DNA from: Persicaria tinctoria
Lineage: Eukaryota; Streptophyta; Magnoliopsida; Caryophyllales; Polygonaceae
Direction of reading: 5' to 3'
DNA: 64,000 nt
NCBI GenBank assembly: GCA_037127255.1
Contig: JBANSL010000010.1
Coordinates: 31,245,120-31,309,119 of the forward strand
Positions 1-10,501 of the stretch are shown here, in pieces. The notes under the pieces are model-generated. The model was not told the DNA's origin. It did no database searches and saw only the letters and a list, made by a program, of their open reading frames with translations. Position 1 is the first letter of the stretch. The number at the start of each line of letters is the position of its first letter. Both the position numbers and the translations under genes were made by a program.

Positions 1-530
1 GCACAACACGGTTTTATTTTTGCTCATCAATAGAGTAAAATTGCACAACATGGGGGATTGGTGAAATTTTGCTCAACATCATGTTATTTTTGCTCAACAA
101 TAGGTTATTTTTTGCACAACAATAGAGACTTGAGAAATTGGTCTCACCATGATTTTATTTTCTCTCAATATAATTTCATACTTTCTCAATAAATTATTGC
201 ACAACATCATCTTATTTTTGCTCAACAATAGGTTATTTTTGCACAACAATCGAGACTTGTGAATTTGTTCTCACCATGATTTTATTTTCTCTCAATATAA
301 TTTCATACTTTCTCAATAAATTATTGCACAACATGATTTTATTTTTGCAGCTTGCTCATCAATAGACAATAATTGCACAACATGGGGGATTGGTGAAATT
401 TTGCTCAACGTCATCTTATTTTTGCTCAACTATAGGCTATTTTTGCATAACAATCGAGACTCGTGAATTTTTGCATAACAACATGCTCTTATTTTTGCTC
501 ATCAATACTTTATTTTTGCACAACTAGTGG
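1..530. repeat. AT-rich degenerate direct repeats (gcacaaca family)
   Basis: The words gcacaaca, tgctcaaca and ttatttttgc recur throughout. A longer unit beginning tctcaccatgattttatttt occurs near 142 and again near 263, a period of about 121 bp. Another, beginning gcacaacatgggggattgg, occurs near 43 and 375. There is no coding potential. Similar cacaac-rich repeats occur inside the element at 59105-61799, so this may be part of a related non-autonomous transposon whose left end lies outside the window. Confidence 0.75.
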
Positions 531-532
531 TG

Positions 533-706
533 AAAATTAGTGCTGACACTGATATTAGTTACAATTAGTGCGGACACTGATATTAGTTACAATTAGTGCT
601 GACACTGATACTAGGTACAATTAGTGTTGACACTGATATTAGTTACAATTAGTGTTGACACTGATATTAGTTACAATTAGTGCTGACACTGATATTAGTT
701 ACAATC
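533..706. repeat. 28-bp tandem minisatellite, about 6 copies
   Basis: The unit acaattagtgctgacactg followed by atattagtt is repeated head to tail about six times, with a few substitutions such as gcggacac, gttgacac and actaggt. No gene is seen. Confidence 0.9.
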
Positions 707-795
707 GAGTCATCTTCCTAAGTAATAACTTTGTACTTCGGTATGTATTTTTTTCGTGTCAGCATTTTTTTTTTCGTCATGTCAGCACATTTTTT

Positions 796-880
796 AGGGT
801 TGCACAACTGTATTTTAGAGTTGCACAACTTTAGTTTAGAGTTGCACAACTTTAGTTTAGATTTTCACAACTATATTTTA
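796..880. repeat. 21-bp tandem repeat (gagttgcacaacttta unit)
   Basis: About four head-to-tail copies of a 21-bp unit built on agagttgcacaactttagtt. It precedes the closely related 22-bp array at 932-1128 and probably shares its origin. Confidence 0.8.
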
Positions 881-931
881 TTTGTGTCAGCACCTCCAAG
901 AAACACTTTTCATTATATTTATCATTATTTT

Positions 932-1128
932 AAGAGTTGCACGACTCTGTTTTAAGAGTTGCACGACTCTGTTTTAAGAGTTGCACGACTCTGTTTTAAG
1001 AGTTGCACGACTCTGTTTTAAGAGTTGCACGACTCTGTTGTAAGAGTTTCACGACTCTATTTTAATTTAAGAGTTGCACGACTCTGTTTTAAGAGTTGCA
1101 CGACTCTGTTTTAAGAGTTGCACGACAA
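932..1128. repeat. 22-bp tandem repeat with a hairpin core
   Basis: About nine units of aagagttgcacgactctgtt plus tt. Each unit contains the inverted repeat gagt/actc around tgcacg, so each could form a small hairpin. One interior unit is diverged (gagtttcacgactctatttt). Confidence 0.9.
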
Positions 1129-1196
1129 TCGAGACTTTCAATATAATTTCAGACTTTCTCAATAAACTGTAAGCGATCCATAATCTATATTTTTTT

Positions 1197-1440
1197 TTAT
1201 TTCTTTAACATTTTGTCGTGCAAATATAAGAGTATGTTATGCAAATATATTCGTAAGTTGTGCAAATATGACCCAAGTTTAGTTTTTTTTAATTTTATTT
1301 TACATTTTGTCGTGCAAATATAACCATATGTTGTGCTTGTGCAAATATAATCATATGTTGTGCAAGTATAACATTTTTTTGTGCAAAAATAAAAATAAAA
1401 ATATAGATTATGAATCACATAATAAAATATAGATAGTTTT
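1197..1440. repeat. AT-rich degenerate gtgcaaatata repeats
   Basis: Irregular repeats of ttgtgcaaatataa. They are related by eye to the cacaac repeats at 1-530. No open frame here looks like a protein. Confidence 0.6.
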
Positions 1441-1479
1441 TTTCAATTTCCATAATTATGGGGTAAGGTTTGTAATTTA

Positions 1480-2235
1480 TTCAAAATTCCTTCTTCTTCC
1501 TCCCGATTACTGTGAAGAGAACGCCGGTCGGCCTCGCCTCGCCGCCTCCGGCTCCGCCCCCGGCTCGCTCGACCTCGCTCGGATCCACCGTTCTCGCTCG
1601 ATGTGACTCCGGCCGCTCGATTTCGCTCCAGGCCGCCTCCGCGCCGTCGTGGGCCTGCGCCTCGCCGCCTCCGCGCCGTCGGCCTGCGAAGAAGAACGCC
1701 GCTCGACCTCGCTCCAGGCCGGATCTGAGCAATCGCTCACTCGCGCCGCCTCGCTCGATCTCGCTCGCTCGACCTCTAGGCCGGATCTGAATCGCGCTCC
1801 CTTCCTCGGCCTCGCTCAGCCTTGTCGCTCCGCTCGCTCAGCCTTCCTCGCTCGGCCTGCTCGCTCCGGATTCTCAAATCGAGGCCGTCGAATCCTGGCT
1901 CCCTCGCTACGCCGCAACCAGATCTGAAACCTCCAGGCCGCAGATCTCAAACCTCCAGGCCTCGCTCGACCTCGCTCCGGCGTCGAAGCCATAGATCTCG
2001 GCCTCCTCTTCAGATCTCGCTCCGCGCCATAGATCCGAAGCCCTAGATCTGTTCAATTGCTTCTTGCTCCGCTCTATCGATCGGTCGCTCTCGGATCTCC
2101 GAGGAAGGCGCGGATCTGAGGAACGGGAAGTGGAAGATGGAGATCGGAGAAGGAGAAGCGCGGAGGAGAGCGCGTGCGGAGAGGAGAGGGCTGAGGAGAG
2201 AGAAAGGCGCGTGAAACAAAGGGAAGGGGGTTTAT
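1480..2235. other. GC-rich low-complexity block (ctcgctcgacctcgct)
   Basis: GC content rises abruptly between AT-rich flanks. The first half is dominated by tcgctcgacctcgct-type words, which give Arg/Ser/Pro-rich frames on both strands. No conserved domain, start context or splice structure can be recognised. It resembles the GC-rich gene-like inserts in other non-autonomous elements of this window (8000-8600, 59220-59960), so captured or decayed 5'-UTR/exon sequence is possible. Confidence 0.5.
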
Positions 2236-2321
2236 ATTGCGTCTATTTCACTAGATTGTCCCAAATCGTAACTATTTCACAAATTATGTCCAATTTCGTG
2301 GCTATTTTGCAAAACGCCCCA

Positions 2322-2344
2322 TTATTGGACGGAGGGAGTAATTA
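2322..2344 (-). mobile_element. Stowaway/mariner-like terminal sequence
   Basis: The sequence attattggacggagggagta reads tactccctccgtccaataat on the minus strand, the well-known terminal inverted repeat of plant Stowaway MITEs and related mariner elements. Only this end is obvious. It closes the GC-rich block just upstream of the palmitoyltransferase gene. A partner end was not found upstream, so the element may be truncated or may begin outside the window. Confidence 0.6.
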
Positions 2345-2752
2345 GTACACACTCTTTTTCTTCCTTTCGTTTTTTGCAAATATGATATGGCAGAAAGCCA
2401 TTTGACGGCATCATTTTGAGGCGAAAAATCCAAACATTTTGGAACCAACCGTTGGTTGTTGGGAATACAAGAAAAGAGCGGGAAACAGATTGGGGCCAAT
2501 GGAGAAGCACAGAAAGAAAAAAAACCCATCAACTTGAATTGATCTTCGAACCCTCCCTAATCTAATTGACACACCAAATTCATTTGCAGGGGAGGGGATA
2601 GATAAACTGCTTCTTCCCCCCTGCTTAAAGGCCTTCCCTTTGCACCCCAATCTCCCATCAATCACAAACATCTCGACTTTGCGGTTTCCTGCATTCATCT
2701 TCCATCCCAAATCCTGCTTTTGATGGGTCTCTGATCTTTCGAATGAAGCAAA

Positions 2753-4313
2753 ATGAACCCAAATGCCACTGCATCCGAATCCACGCCCGCTCAGAAACCC
2801 ACAAGGCTCCATACAGTTTGGCCTGGAAACAATGTATTTATCTTTATTTTGATTCATCTTCTATTTTGAAATTTCAAGTTGCCATCTTTACAAGTTTTCA
2901 TCTTTTAGGATCAGTATCGTTATAGCGGCATTGAATGACTCATATCAAGGATAAAAGGACCGATATCAATTTGATACCCATGCTCGTCTATTCTAAACAA
3001 TAGAAATCGAGTTTGTTGGTTTGATACAGATACCAATCCAATACCCTTATGGATACCAAATCTATTTCTATATGCATTTCCTGTTGGATTAATGTTTCAA
3101 AGAAAGGAGAGGAGTGCTGATGAGTTTGTTTCTTCCATGTCAAACACCGGCAGAAATTTCTGTGTGATGGAAGATTGGTGTTGGGTTCCGACGTGAAATC
3201 ACTCTACATGACTACATGCATGATAGGCTGCCCTGCTGTCATATTTTGCATAAAATTGGTGTTGAGAGTAATAGCTAATGATCCCATCTTCGGCCGCACG
3301 ATACTGATTATAGGCATTGTCCTCACTGTCCTGGTAACAACTCTTTATCCGACTTTGCAACTCTCATTTCCTAGATCAGCTTCTGCTATATAACATATGT
3401 GTACTTGGTGGTGATGTTAAAATCGTGTTAGGCTTTGTTGTTCCTATGCATGACATCAGCTCGGGATCCCGGGATCATCCCTAGGAACTTGGAACCCACT
3501 CCCACGGAGGAACGAGCGGATTTTTCTTCAATGATATGGGGATCAAATTCGAGTAACAAGCTTCCACCTCTTCCACCGACAAAGGACGTCAAGGTTAATG
3601 GATATACGGTGAAGGTGAAGTACTGTGAAACTTGTCACTTGTATCGGCCTCCAAGAGCCTCACATTGCTCTGCCTGCAACAACTGTGTGCAAAGGTTTGA
3701 TCATCACTGTCCTTGGGTGGGTCAGTGCATTGGATTGGTAGGTCAAATAATCTGCACATTGCGAATACCTTGAATTTTCCAAGGACTAATCAAGATTCGT
3801 GTGTTGTGGATTGATGGTTGCAGCGAAACTACAGATCCTTCATGTTCTTCATATCATCGTTGACGTTGTTGTGCATATACGTGTTTGTGCTGTCGTTGGT
3901 CAGCCTTCTTCATCGCGGTGGCAACATCTGGCATACAATGACAGATGATCTCCTATCCGTTGCTCTTGCTCTTTACTGCTTCGTGCTTGTCTGGTTCGTT
4001 GGAGGTCTTACCGTCTTCCATTTCTATCTCATCTGCACAAATCAGGTAAGGAATATATGATAGATTGATGAATTGATCTCCACCGTTCCTAATATACATT
4101 GCACCCTTTTACTTGTGACAGACAACTTATGAGAACTTTCGGTACCGCTACGAAAAGAAGAAGAACCCGTACAACTTAGGCGCTGCAAACAATCTGAAAC
4201 AGATCTTTCTCCTAAGAACAGCACCCAGCCAAGTGAATTTCAGAGAGTTGGTTCTTGTGGAAGAGAACCGTGGGAACGAAGACCGTAGCTATCGTGATGG
4301 GAGCGGGTGGTGA
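2753..4313 (+). CDS. DHHC-type protein S-acyltransferase (palmitoyltransferase), 5 exons
   Basis: Transfers palmitate from acyl-CoA to cysteines of target proteins at cell membranes. Inferred exons are 2753-2833, 3154-3333, 3432-3737, 3824-4045 and 4122-4313, giving 326 residues; all introns are GT-AG and in phase 0. The cysteine-rich domain lies at about residues 150-190 ([19 protein letters not shown]) and ends in [12 protein letters not shown], with catalytic DHHC at 177-180. The DPG motif (RDPGIIPRN) is at about 99. [10 protein letters not shown] at about 264 is the conserved TTxE region. Hydrophobic segments flank the domain: two before it in exon 2 and the start of exon 3, two in exon 4. 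The start was chosen because [10 protein letters not shown] matches the usual N terminus of plant PATs. It groups by eye with Arabidopsis PAT04-type enzymes, but those are about 400 residues, so this C terminus is short; a possible extra coding exon follows. Confidence 0.9.
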
Positions 4314-4323
4314 GGATGACTAG

Positions 4324-4440
4324 TTCATGAAAGTAGAGGGAAATGGTTCTGCCTTTCGTCCCCACGGTCAAGGAGCCAGCTCAACAACATCGGATTTCAA
4401 CATCAAAGGAGACTGGGGAGGATATCAGGTTCAGGATTAA
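4324..4440 (+). other. possible extra 3' coding exon or frame-shifted C terminus of the palmitoyltransferase gene
   Basis: Right after the TGA at 4311 a second frame, opened by a TAG at 4321-4323 that could be a splice acceptor (gactag), reads 38 protein-like codons ending at TAA 4438-4440 (FMKVEGNGSAFRPHGQG at its start). It is one base out of phase with the last exon. It could be an alternatively spliced tail, for example from a phase-0 GT at 4233 or 4251, or a tail lost by frameshift. The family normally has a longer acidic, Ser-rich tail, which makes this plausible but unproven. Confidence 0.35.
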
Positions 4441-4947
4441 AATCAGTGAAATTTCTCAGCATTCAACCTTTCATAGAGAGAGATGGGTACCTTGTAGGGA
4501 CTCATACGACTAAGCTTCTAGCCTCTACCGGAGCACCTTGTCTTCTGGGCTTTGGGTTAAAGTGTTCAGTGAGTGCTCAGGGGATTCCACTTAGCTGCTT
4601 TGGCACCGTGGTTGAGGTATGAAGAAGACAGATGCTAGGAAAACGCAGGTGCCAATGTTTTAGATTAACACCACCCCACTGTTTGAATTGTTGTTTTATG
4701 TTTTCAATGTCTTTTTGGATGAGTTTTTGCCTCCCTTTTCCTCCCAAATAGATACTTTCTAGATCAAGTCCCTTTTTATATGGTCTTTAAATGGACTGAT
4801 CAATCGTTGTTGAAACATAGCTCAGCAATGTATAATTTTGTTCTTCTAGCAAGGGAATGGATTTCAGATGCTGTGTTATAATCACTTCTACTGTCTTCAT
4901 GCCCTAAAACACGATATAAGTTATGCAGTAGTCCATTCTTGAGTTAA
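4441..4947. other. probable 3' UTR and spacer after the palmitoyltransferase gene
   Basis: T-rich non-coding sequence with no recognisable frame. It includes the likely transcript end of the gene before the transposon that starts at 4948. No clear terminator can be assigned in a plant nuclear gene from sequence alone. Confidence 0.5.
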
Positions 4948-5856
4948 GGGCCCGTTTGGGAAGGGTATATAGATATAGGATATAGGCTATGGGTATGAGA
5001 TATAGATATCAAGCTATCGGTATTGGGTATGGGTATAGGATTGATATCTATATCTTATATCTGCTGTTTGGGAAGGGTATATAGATATCAGAATTAAAAA
5101 GTATAGTAATTTTCTAACAATTGGGGAACCCTGATGTTCGAACCCTAATTCGAATAGAACCCTAATTCAAGAGCAACTTGTGTAAATTTTCGAGCAACTG
5201 GTGTAATTTGAATAGCAGCAATACAAATTCGAACAATGTTTAGACAGCAGCACCAGCAACCGATGGAATGCAAGTCGATGGAGCCTTGAACAGTTGAACT
5301 CAATCAGAAGGAGAGGTCGGCAGAATGATAGAGGGCTCGAGTCGCCACCGAGAACCGAGCTAATGGAGAGTGACGGGGGAGAACAGACGAAGGTGATGAG
5401 GTGCGGACACAACAGTACCGGCAGAAGCAACCATAACCGGCTTCCAATCCATGACCGCGGATCGGACTGGCGACGCGCCGAAAACCAGATCCGCACCCGT
5501 GAACTCCAGATTGAGAAGAGAAACGGGGTAATCGCAAAAGCCTCAAGAAAAAAACAAATTTGAAGGCTGAAGAAGAGTCGAGCGAAGCAAAGAGAACAAA
5601 AACGCAGAGAAGAAGAAGGTGGGGAAGAAGATGAAGTGCAGTCCGTCGTTGCTCAGTAGACCGCCCCCAATCTTCTTTTCCTATAGCCCCCAAATTGATC
5701 AGATATCCAAAAGAGGGAAATAACTAGAATAAGTAGATAGGAGATATAGAATCCATATCTATATACTTATTTGAATAACTATACCAAACAGGGTATATAG
5801 ATATTGGGCTTTCTATACCCATAGCCTATATCTATATACCCCTTCCAAACAAGCCC
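4948..5856. mobile_element. non-autonomous PIF/Harbinger-type element with TAA target duplication
   Basis: The left end gggcccgtttgggaagggta and the right end, read on the minus strand as gggcttgtttggaaggggta, continue as inverted repeats of about 45 bp (tatagatatagg...ctatgggtat). The element is bordered by TAA on both sides (4945-4947 and 5857-5859), the 3-bp target duplication typical of PIF/Harbinger and Tourist MITEs. A second inverted pair, tttgggaagggtatataga near 5065 and its complement near 5785, lies just inside. The middle (5160-5690) is more GC-rich, with long frames on both strands but no known domain; it may be captured host sequence. Confidence 0.85.
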
Positions 5857-5859
5857 TAA

Positions 5860-6204
5860 AAGATACGAATTCTGGCACATCTTTGGACCATATTCAATAC
5901 TCAATCACCAAGATCAGAATCCTTGTTTTAAGTGAAAAACGAAACTATCAATCAAAGGCAACATTCCAACAGAACTTCCCAATGACAATGGATGTAGAGC
6001 AATTTATGATACATCCGCTAACCTAGATTCAACAAAGAGAAACAAAGTAGCATGCCATAAACAATGATAGTACTTACATTCCTTCTAGGGCATAGAAGGG
6101 AGTTCCCCATCTAGCACTTGCTAGATCACTTCTTGGATGCACTTTTCAGTCTGCAGAATGTACAGGAAGCTCGGAAAAGTATTCAGCATAAGCTTCAAAA
6201 CAAG
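5860..6204. other. spacer / 3' UTR of the SIP2 aquaporin gene
   Basis: Non-coding sequence between the Harbinger-type element and the stop codon of the minus-strand aquaporin gene. The part next to 6204 is likely its 3' UTR. Nothing else is recognised. Confidence 0.5.
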
Positions 6205-7272
6205 CTATTCAGATTTAGTTTTCTTATCTTTAGGTGTCTGGAACAGCAACCTCGAAACCCACACAGCGAACAAGGTTGCCGCCACAGGCGCAAGCCAATA
6301 AACAACTATGTGCTCCTGGGTTATGTGATCGCCGCGAACAAATGCCCATCCCATCACCTGCAAAATCGACGATTCAGTGTTACTTATCTACATGAAAGAT
6401 ATTTTTAGATCAGTTAATATGAAAACAATTCATGAGCACATACAGAAGCCGGGTTCATGCATCCACCAGTCAAGTCAGAACCGAGGATGTGAAGGGTGAT
6501 CTTGGCAACACTCGAGATCCAATTCTTCCTGAAGAAACTTCCAGATAAGTTTCTTTTTAGCCCTATTGAAATGATCGCGATCATAAATGACAGTACTCCT
6601 TCTGTCAATGCACCTTGATGAATTTCAACATTCAACTTTGGCCCTCGCCCGATACCGGGGATGGTAGCAATTAGTAGCTTAACCCCTGCAATTGACCCTA
6701 AAACCTAAAAATCACACACCATAACTTATCAATTTACACACATAGTAATCTTTAAGGACCGTTGAAATTAAAAGGAAACACTCAATCAGACTCAAGAGTT
6801 GGTACAATCCATATCCCAATTTCAAATGTTGGCAATTCGAAATTCCAATAGATGAAATTGCAAATCAATTTCCAATCCAAAAGAACAGATGGAGCAAATC
6901 CAATCAACTAACCTGGACAGGGATTCTGGCGCCGACGGTGAACAGAAACTGACTAGAATCGCCGGAAATGGCGGCCGCCAAAACTGTGAGGGGGTTATAG
7001 GATCCACCTTTGGTGATACTCATACACACGGCGAATAAAAACATGTTGATGATCTTGAAAGCGAAGGTAACGATTTCGGCGGTGAGAGTGTGAGCAAACC
7101 CTAATACCTGGTGGACCAGTAGCTTGATGGCGGGGCCAGAACAAACCCACATGAATGACAAGATAAAATCGGAAATCAAAATCTCAGCTTTGTTGTTGCT
7201 TCGATCATCTGCTCGCTCGTTCTTGTGGGGTTTGACCTGTTTCGCCTCTTTCAATTTCTCAGTTCCTCCCAT
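6205..7272 (-). CDS. SIP2-1: SIP2-type small basic intrinsic protein (aquaporin), 3 exons
   Basis: Membrane channel of the plant SIP aquaporin subfamily; SIPs are known as ER proteins. Exons on the minus strand are 7272-6913, 6704-6444 and 6357-6205, all with GT-AG borders and phase 0, giving 257 residues. The first pore motif is NPL (GGSYNPLTVLAA), the variant characteristic of SIP2, and the second is the normal NPA (GGCMNPASVMGW). Other SIP2 landmarks are LISDFILSFMWV, the segment GPKLNVEIHQGALTEG, GSDLTGG and a Lys-rich C terminus (TPKDKKTKSE). Arabidopsis SIP2;1 is about 237 residues, so this copy has about 20 extra charged N-terminal residues before the first membrane helix. An internal start is not obvious, so the upstream ATG is used. 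Confidence 0.93.
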
Positions 7273-7738
7273 TTTACCCTAAAAAAGATCGCAACTTTGG
7301 TGTAAGAAGGCTCTTTTCAGTACAGAATTTGAGAGAACGGGAGGTTTATCGGGCTTCAAGTTACGATCGAAGTGCGCATATTCAAGTCGTCAATGGCGAA
7401 CGTGAAAGTTGGCATCTTCCCGCAGAAAAGAAAACAAACAATTCAACCGGGAAAATAAAATACTACTGTAATAAATAAATAAAAACACATGTGGAAGTGC
7501 AATCTGGACAAAGATATTGGTTCGGTGTATCGTACATTATTTTAGCCTTCCATTAATTTCATTACCTTACACTAGCTAAGGATTGTTTATAGTAGGTGGG
7601 CGCGGGACGGGACGGGATAGGGCCGTCCCGCATATTTTTTATGGGATGGACCGGGATCGGGACGGACCCCGTCTCTCAAACAAAAACATTATAAAAAAAA
7701 ACTAAAATTTTAATATATTTTTCGATTTTTAAAGACGT
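7273..7738. other. 5' region of the SIP2 gene and a GC-rich transposon remnant
   Basis: 7273-7450 is the likely 5' UTR and promoter of the minus-strand SIP2 gene; no element could be assigned confidently. Around 7596-7680 there is a gcgggacgggacgggata / cgggatcgggacgga segment like the subterminal regions of plant hAT elements, cut off by the TA repeat at 7739. No gene is seen. Confidence 0.4.
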
Positions 7739-7990
7739 AATATATATATATATATATATATAGGGTAGGGTTCAAGTGAGAATAATTTGGTCCGGTGAGA
7801 AGGTGAGAAGCGATTTTATTGGCTGAAATAGGTCTAATTTTTTCTATTAAAAAAATAACCTCACGCGCTTTTCTTTTTTATCTACACGCTCCTTCCTTAT
7901 CCCAGAACGTCTTCGCTGTTCCATCTTCTTCTTCTTCAGGCGGCTGCTCATCTCCACCGTGCTCTTCCTCGCCGTCTTCATCTCCTTCGA

Positions 7991-8239
7991 TTGGATCTCA
8001 CAGTCTCACGGTCGCCATCTTCATCCTCGATTTGCGATAGGGATGTGCTTCGCCACCCGACACCGCCGTCCTCTCCGTCTCCTTTGACGGTGGCGCGATT
8101 GATGGGGCTGGAGTACCTGCTGCCGGATTCGGCCCCTGGAACGCCGGAATCTGGGGCGGAGAAGAGGACCTTGACTCCCCCTACTGTTTTTCGGTTCGGA
8201 TCTGATTTTCCCCCTTTTGGCGTCTTCGGAACAGGGTAG
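7991..8239 (+). pseudogene. captured gene fragment with a VARLMGLE motif (TRM/LONGIFOLIA-like)
   Basis: An 82-codon frame contains PLTVARLMGLEYLLPDS followed by SAPGTPESG, resembling the short VARLMGL(D/E) motif near the N terminus of plant TRM (TON1-recruiting), LONGIFOLIA and DUF4378/DUF3741 proteins. Only this exon-sized piece is present, inside a non-autonomous transposon and followed by a minisatellite, so it is best read as a transduplicated, non-functional fragment. Family identification rests on this one motif and is moderate. Confidence 0.5.
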
Positions 8240-8726
8240 ATGAAGAGGCCGGGCTCCATGGGATTGGACATCTCTGCTCCCATCCGCCATTGGAGGTGAG
8301 GATGGGCAAGCTCGAGGCCAGGCTCATCCTGTAAATCCTCGTTTGAATTTAAATGTAAGCGTTTCAATTTTGATTTCTAATACTCGATCGTTCCGGAGGA
8401 TTCGATCGCCGAGGTTAGAGCCGGAGGGAGACGTTGATCGATCGATATCCTTGATACCGCCTCCCTTCGCCCTTCGCCGCTAGTTACTGCCGGTACCTCG
8501 TCATGTGCTATCGGGGTTGTCGCTTGTCTCCGCGCTCGAAGGTACTTAGCACGCCGCCGCCGATGCTCTCTGCAACTCCAAACGAAGAAGATGACATGTT
8601 AGGGCTAATTACGAGATTGGCACAATGTTCTTAAAAATTGCTAATTATGAGCATGTCATTGTTTTGTTAATCAGATTGGCCCCGGTGTAATTGGCAAATC
8701 ATATATATTTAGTTATGTTTCATTTA

Positions 8727-9830
8727 AGAAAATATAAAGTGGTTCAGAGTTTTAATACCAGGTAGTTCAGGGGATTTATACTAAGCAGTTCAGGTTTTTA
8801 AACTAAGTCGTTCACGGGTTTTATATAAAGTGGTTCAGGGTTTTAATACCAAGCGGTTCAGGGGTTTATACCAAGTGGTTCAGGGTTTTTATACCAAGTG
8901 GTTCAGGATTTTTATACTAGGTGGTTCAGTGTCTAAATAGAGGTTGGTTCAGTGACTAAATAGGTTGGTTCAGTGTCTAACTAGAGGTTGGTTCAGTGAC
9001 TAAATAGAGGTTGGTTCAGTGACTAACTAGGTTGGTTCGGTGTCTAAATAGAGGTTGATTCAGTGTCTAAATAGAGGTTGGTTCAGTGACTAAATAGGTT
9101 GGTTCAATGGATAAATAGAGTTTGGTTCAATGACCAAATAGAGGTTGATTCAGTGACTAAATGAGGTTGGTTCTGTGGCTAAATAGAGGTTGGCTCAGTG
9201 GCTAAATAGAGGTTGGTTCAGTGGCTAAATAGAGGTTGGTTAAGTGTCTAAAATAGAGGTTGATTCAGCGACTAAATAGAGGTTGATTCAGTGACTAAAT
9301 AGAGGTTGATTCAGTGACTAAATAGAGGTTGGGTCAGTAACTAAATAGGTTGGTTCAGTGACTAAATAGAGGTTGGTTCAGTCACTCAATAGATGGTGGT
9401 TCAGTGATCGAATAGAGAGTGGTTAAGCGGCCGAATAAAGAGTGGTTCAGTGAACGAATAGAGAGTGGTTCAGTGACTCAATAGAGGGCGGTTCATAATT
9501 TTATAGTAAATGGTTCAACACATATATAAAGAGTGGTTCAGTGACTAAATAGTGGTTGGTTCAGTGACTAAATAGTGGTTGGTTCAGTGACTAAATTGGT
9601 TGGTTCAGTGACTAAAGAGTGGTTGGTTCAATGACTAAATAAAGGTTGGTTCAGTTACTAAATAGGTTGGTTCAGTGACTAAATAGTTTGGTTCAGTGAC
9701 TAAATAGAGGTTGATTCAGTGACAAAATAGGTTGGTTCAGTGACTAAATAGAGGTTGATTCAGTGACTAAACAGAGGTTGATTCACTAGGTGTGGTTCAC
9801 AGGATTTGGTATGGTTCACTAGGGTGACTA
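8727..9830. repeat. about 23-bp minisatellite, ~1.1 kb (ggttcagtgactaaatagagg)
   Basis: More than 40 degenerate head-to-tail units of about 19-23 bp with the core ggttcagtgactaaatag; short units lack agagg. The first part (8727-8930) uses a related unit, gtggttcaggtttttataccaa. It has no coding value and lies wholly inside the TA-flanked element. Confidence 0.9.
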
Positions 9831-10007
9831 AATATTTATTATTATTATTTTAAATAAAAAATTAAATTATAAAAATGTGAATTTTTTTAAGTGTGAAAGA
9901 TGCATTAATATTTCTTTTAACATGTAATTTATAAATTGATAAAATACGGGGTATTAAAAAAATGAAAAAGAAATCAATACATAGGTTACAGACCCATTAT
10001 TTGCAAT

Positions 10008-10080
10008 AAAGGCTACTTGGTGTAGTGGTTTGACCATTGAAATTTGAGCGGAAGGTTACAGGTTCAATTCCCCCACCTTT
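10008..10080 (+). other. tRNA-like module (pol III A/B-box-like)
   Basis: 73 bp with AAAGG at one end and CCTTT at the other, able to pair; an A-box-like tggtgtagtgg at 10018; and a near-consensus B box ggttcaattcc at 10060. Size and order match a tRNA, but the anticodon arm is not convincing, so it is treated as tRNA-derived. It follows the minisatellite inside the TA-flanked element. Confidence 0.5.
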
Positions 10081-10114
10081 CAAAATTAAACACCAAAATT
10101 TTATTTTGAGAACA

Positions 10115-10296
10115 GGGCTGCGTGAGAGTGGGATTGTGAGGCCGCGTGAATCACACGCACGGAAGGTGCGACTGGGGAAGCCGAGAAACGCGATTGGAAG
10201 GGTAAGGGCTGCGTGAGAGTGGGATTGTGAGGCCGCGTGAATCACACGCACGGAAGGTGCGACTGGGGAAGCCGAGAAACGCGCTTAGAAGGGTAA
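10115..10296. repeat. 91-bp tandem duplication
   Basis: A segment starting gggctgcgtgagagtgggat at 10115 recurs at 10206 almost unchanged, a period of 91 bp. Within it cgcgtgaatcacacgcacgg is partly self-complementary. It lies near the right end of the TA-flanked element. Confidence 0.9.
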
Positions 10297-10422
10297 GGAG
10301 CAGGCGGGAATTTTTCGGACGAACGGTTTTTTTATTGGAGAATTTATATTATTTTAATCCTTCTCAACCAATCAAATCACTTCTTTCCTTCTCACTTTTG
10401 GTGTTGTGTGTACCCGAACCTG

Positions 10423-10426
<4 letters not shown>

Positions 10427-10499
<73 letters not shown>
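10427..10499. repeat. (TA)n microsatellite
   Basis: An uninterrupted TA run of about 73 bp that borders the right end of the element at 7763-10426. It is followed to 10730 by imperfect tatacatatatac sequence. Confidence 0.98.

Positions 10500-10501
<2 letters not shown>

Larger units (their letters stand above)
7763..10426. mobile_element. non-autonomous element inserted in a TA microsatellite (copy 1)
   Basis: A TA repeat (7739-7762) is followed by gggtagggttcaagtgag, and the other side ends gaacctgaccc directly before a TA repeat (10427-10499). Read inward, the two ends are similar over about 65 bp with gaps (gggt.aggttc, then gagaagg, then gaag.gattt.attgg). Insertion into (TA)n with related inverted ends recalls rice Micron-type elements, but the family cannot be named here. 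Inside, in order: a captured gene fragment, a 1.1-kb minisatellite, a tRNA-like module and a 91-bp duplication. No transposase is present, so it depends on an enzyme encoded elsewhere. Confidence 0.6.

Noticed and set aside
1507..1927. Overlapping Arg/Ser/Pro-rich frames on both strands
   Set aside because: Products of low-complexity GC repeats; no start context or conserved motif.
5304..5693. 129-codon minus-strand frame in the Harbinger-type element
   Set aside because: Cys/Arg/Ser-rich frame overlapping open frames on the other strand; no recognisable domain.
8727..9830. CRISPR-like appearance of regularly spaced repeats
   Set aside because: Units are directly adjacent without unique spacers, and this is plant nuclear DNA; it is a minisatellite.
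10008..10080. Functional tRNA gene
   Set aside because: The B box is good, but no convincing anticodon stem or loop is seen, and it lies inside a transposon.
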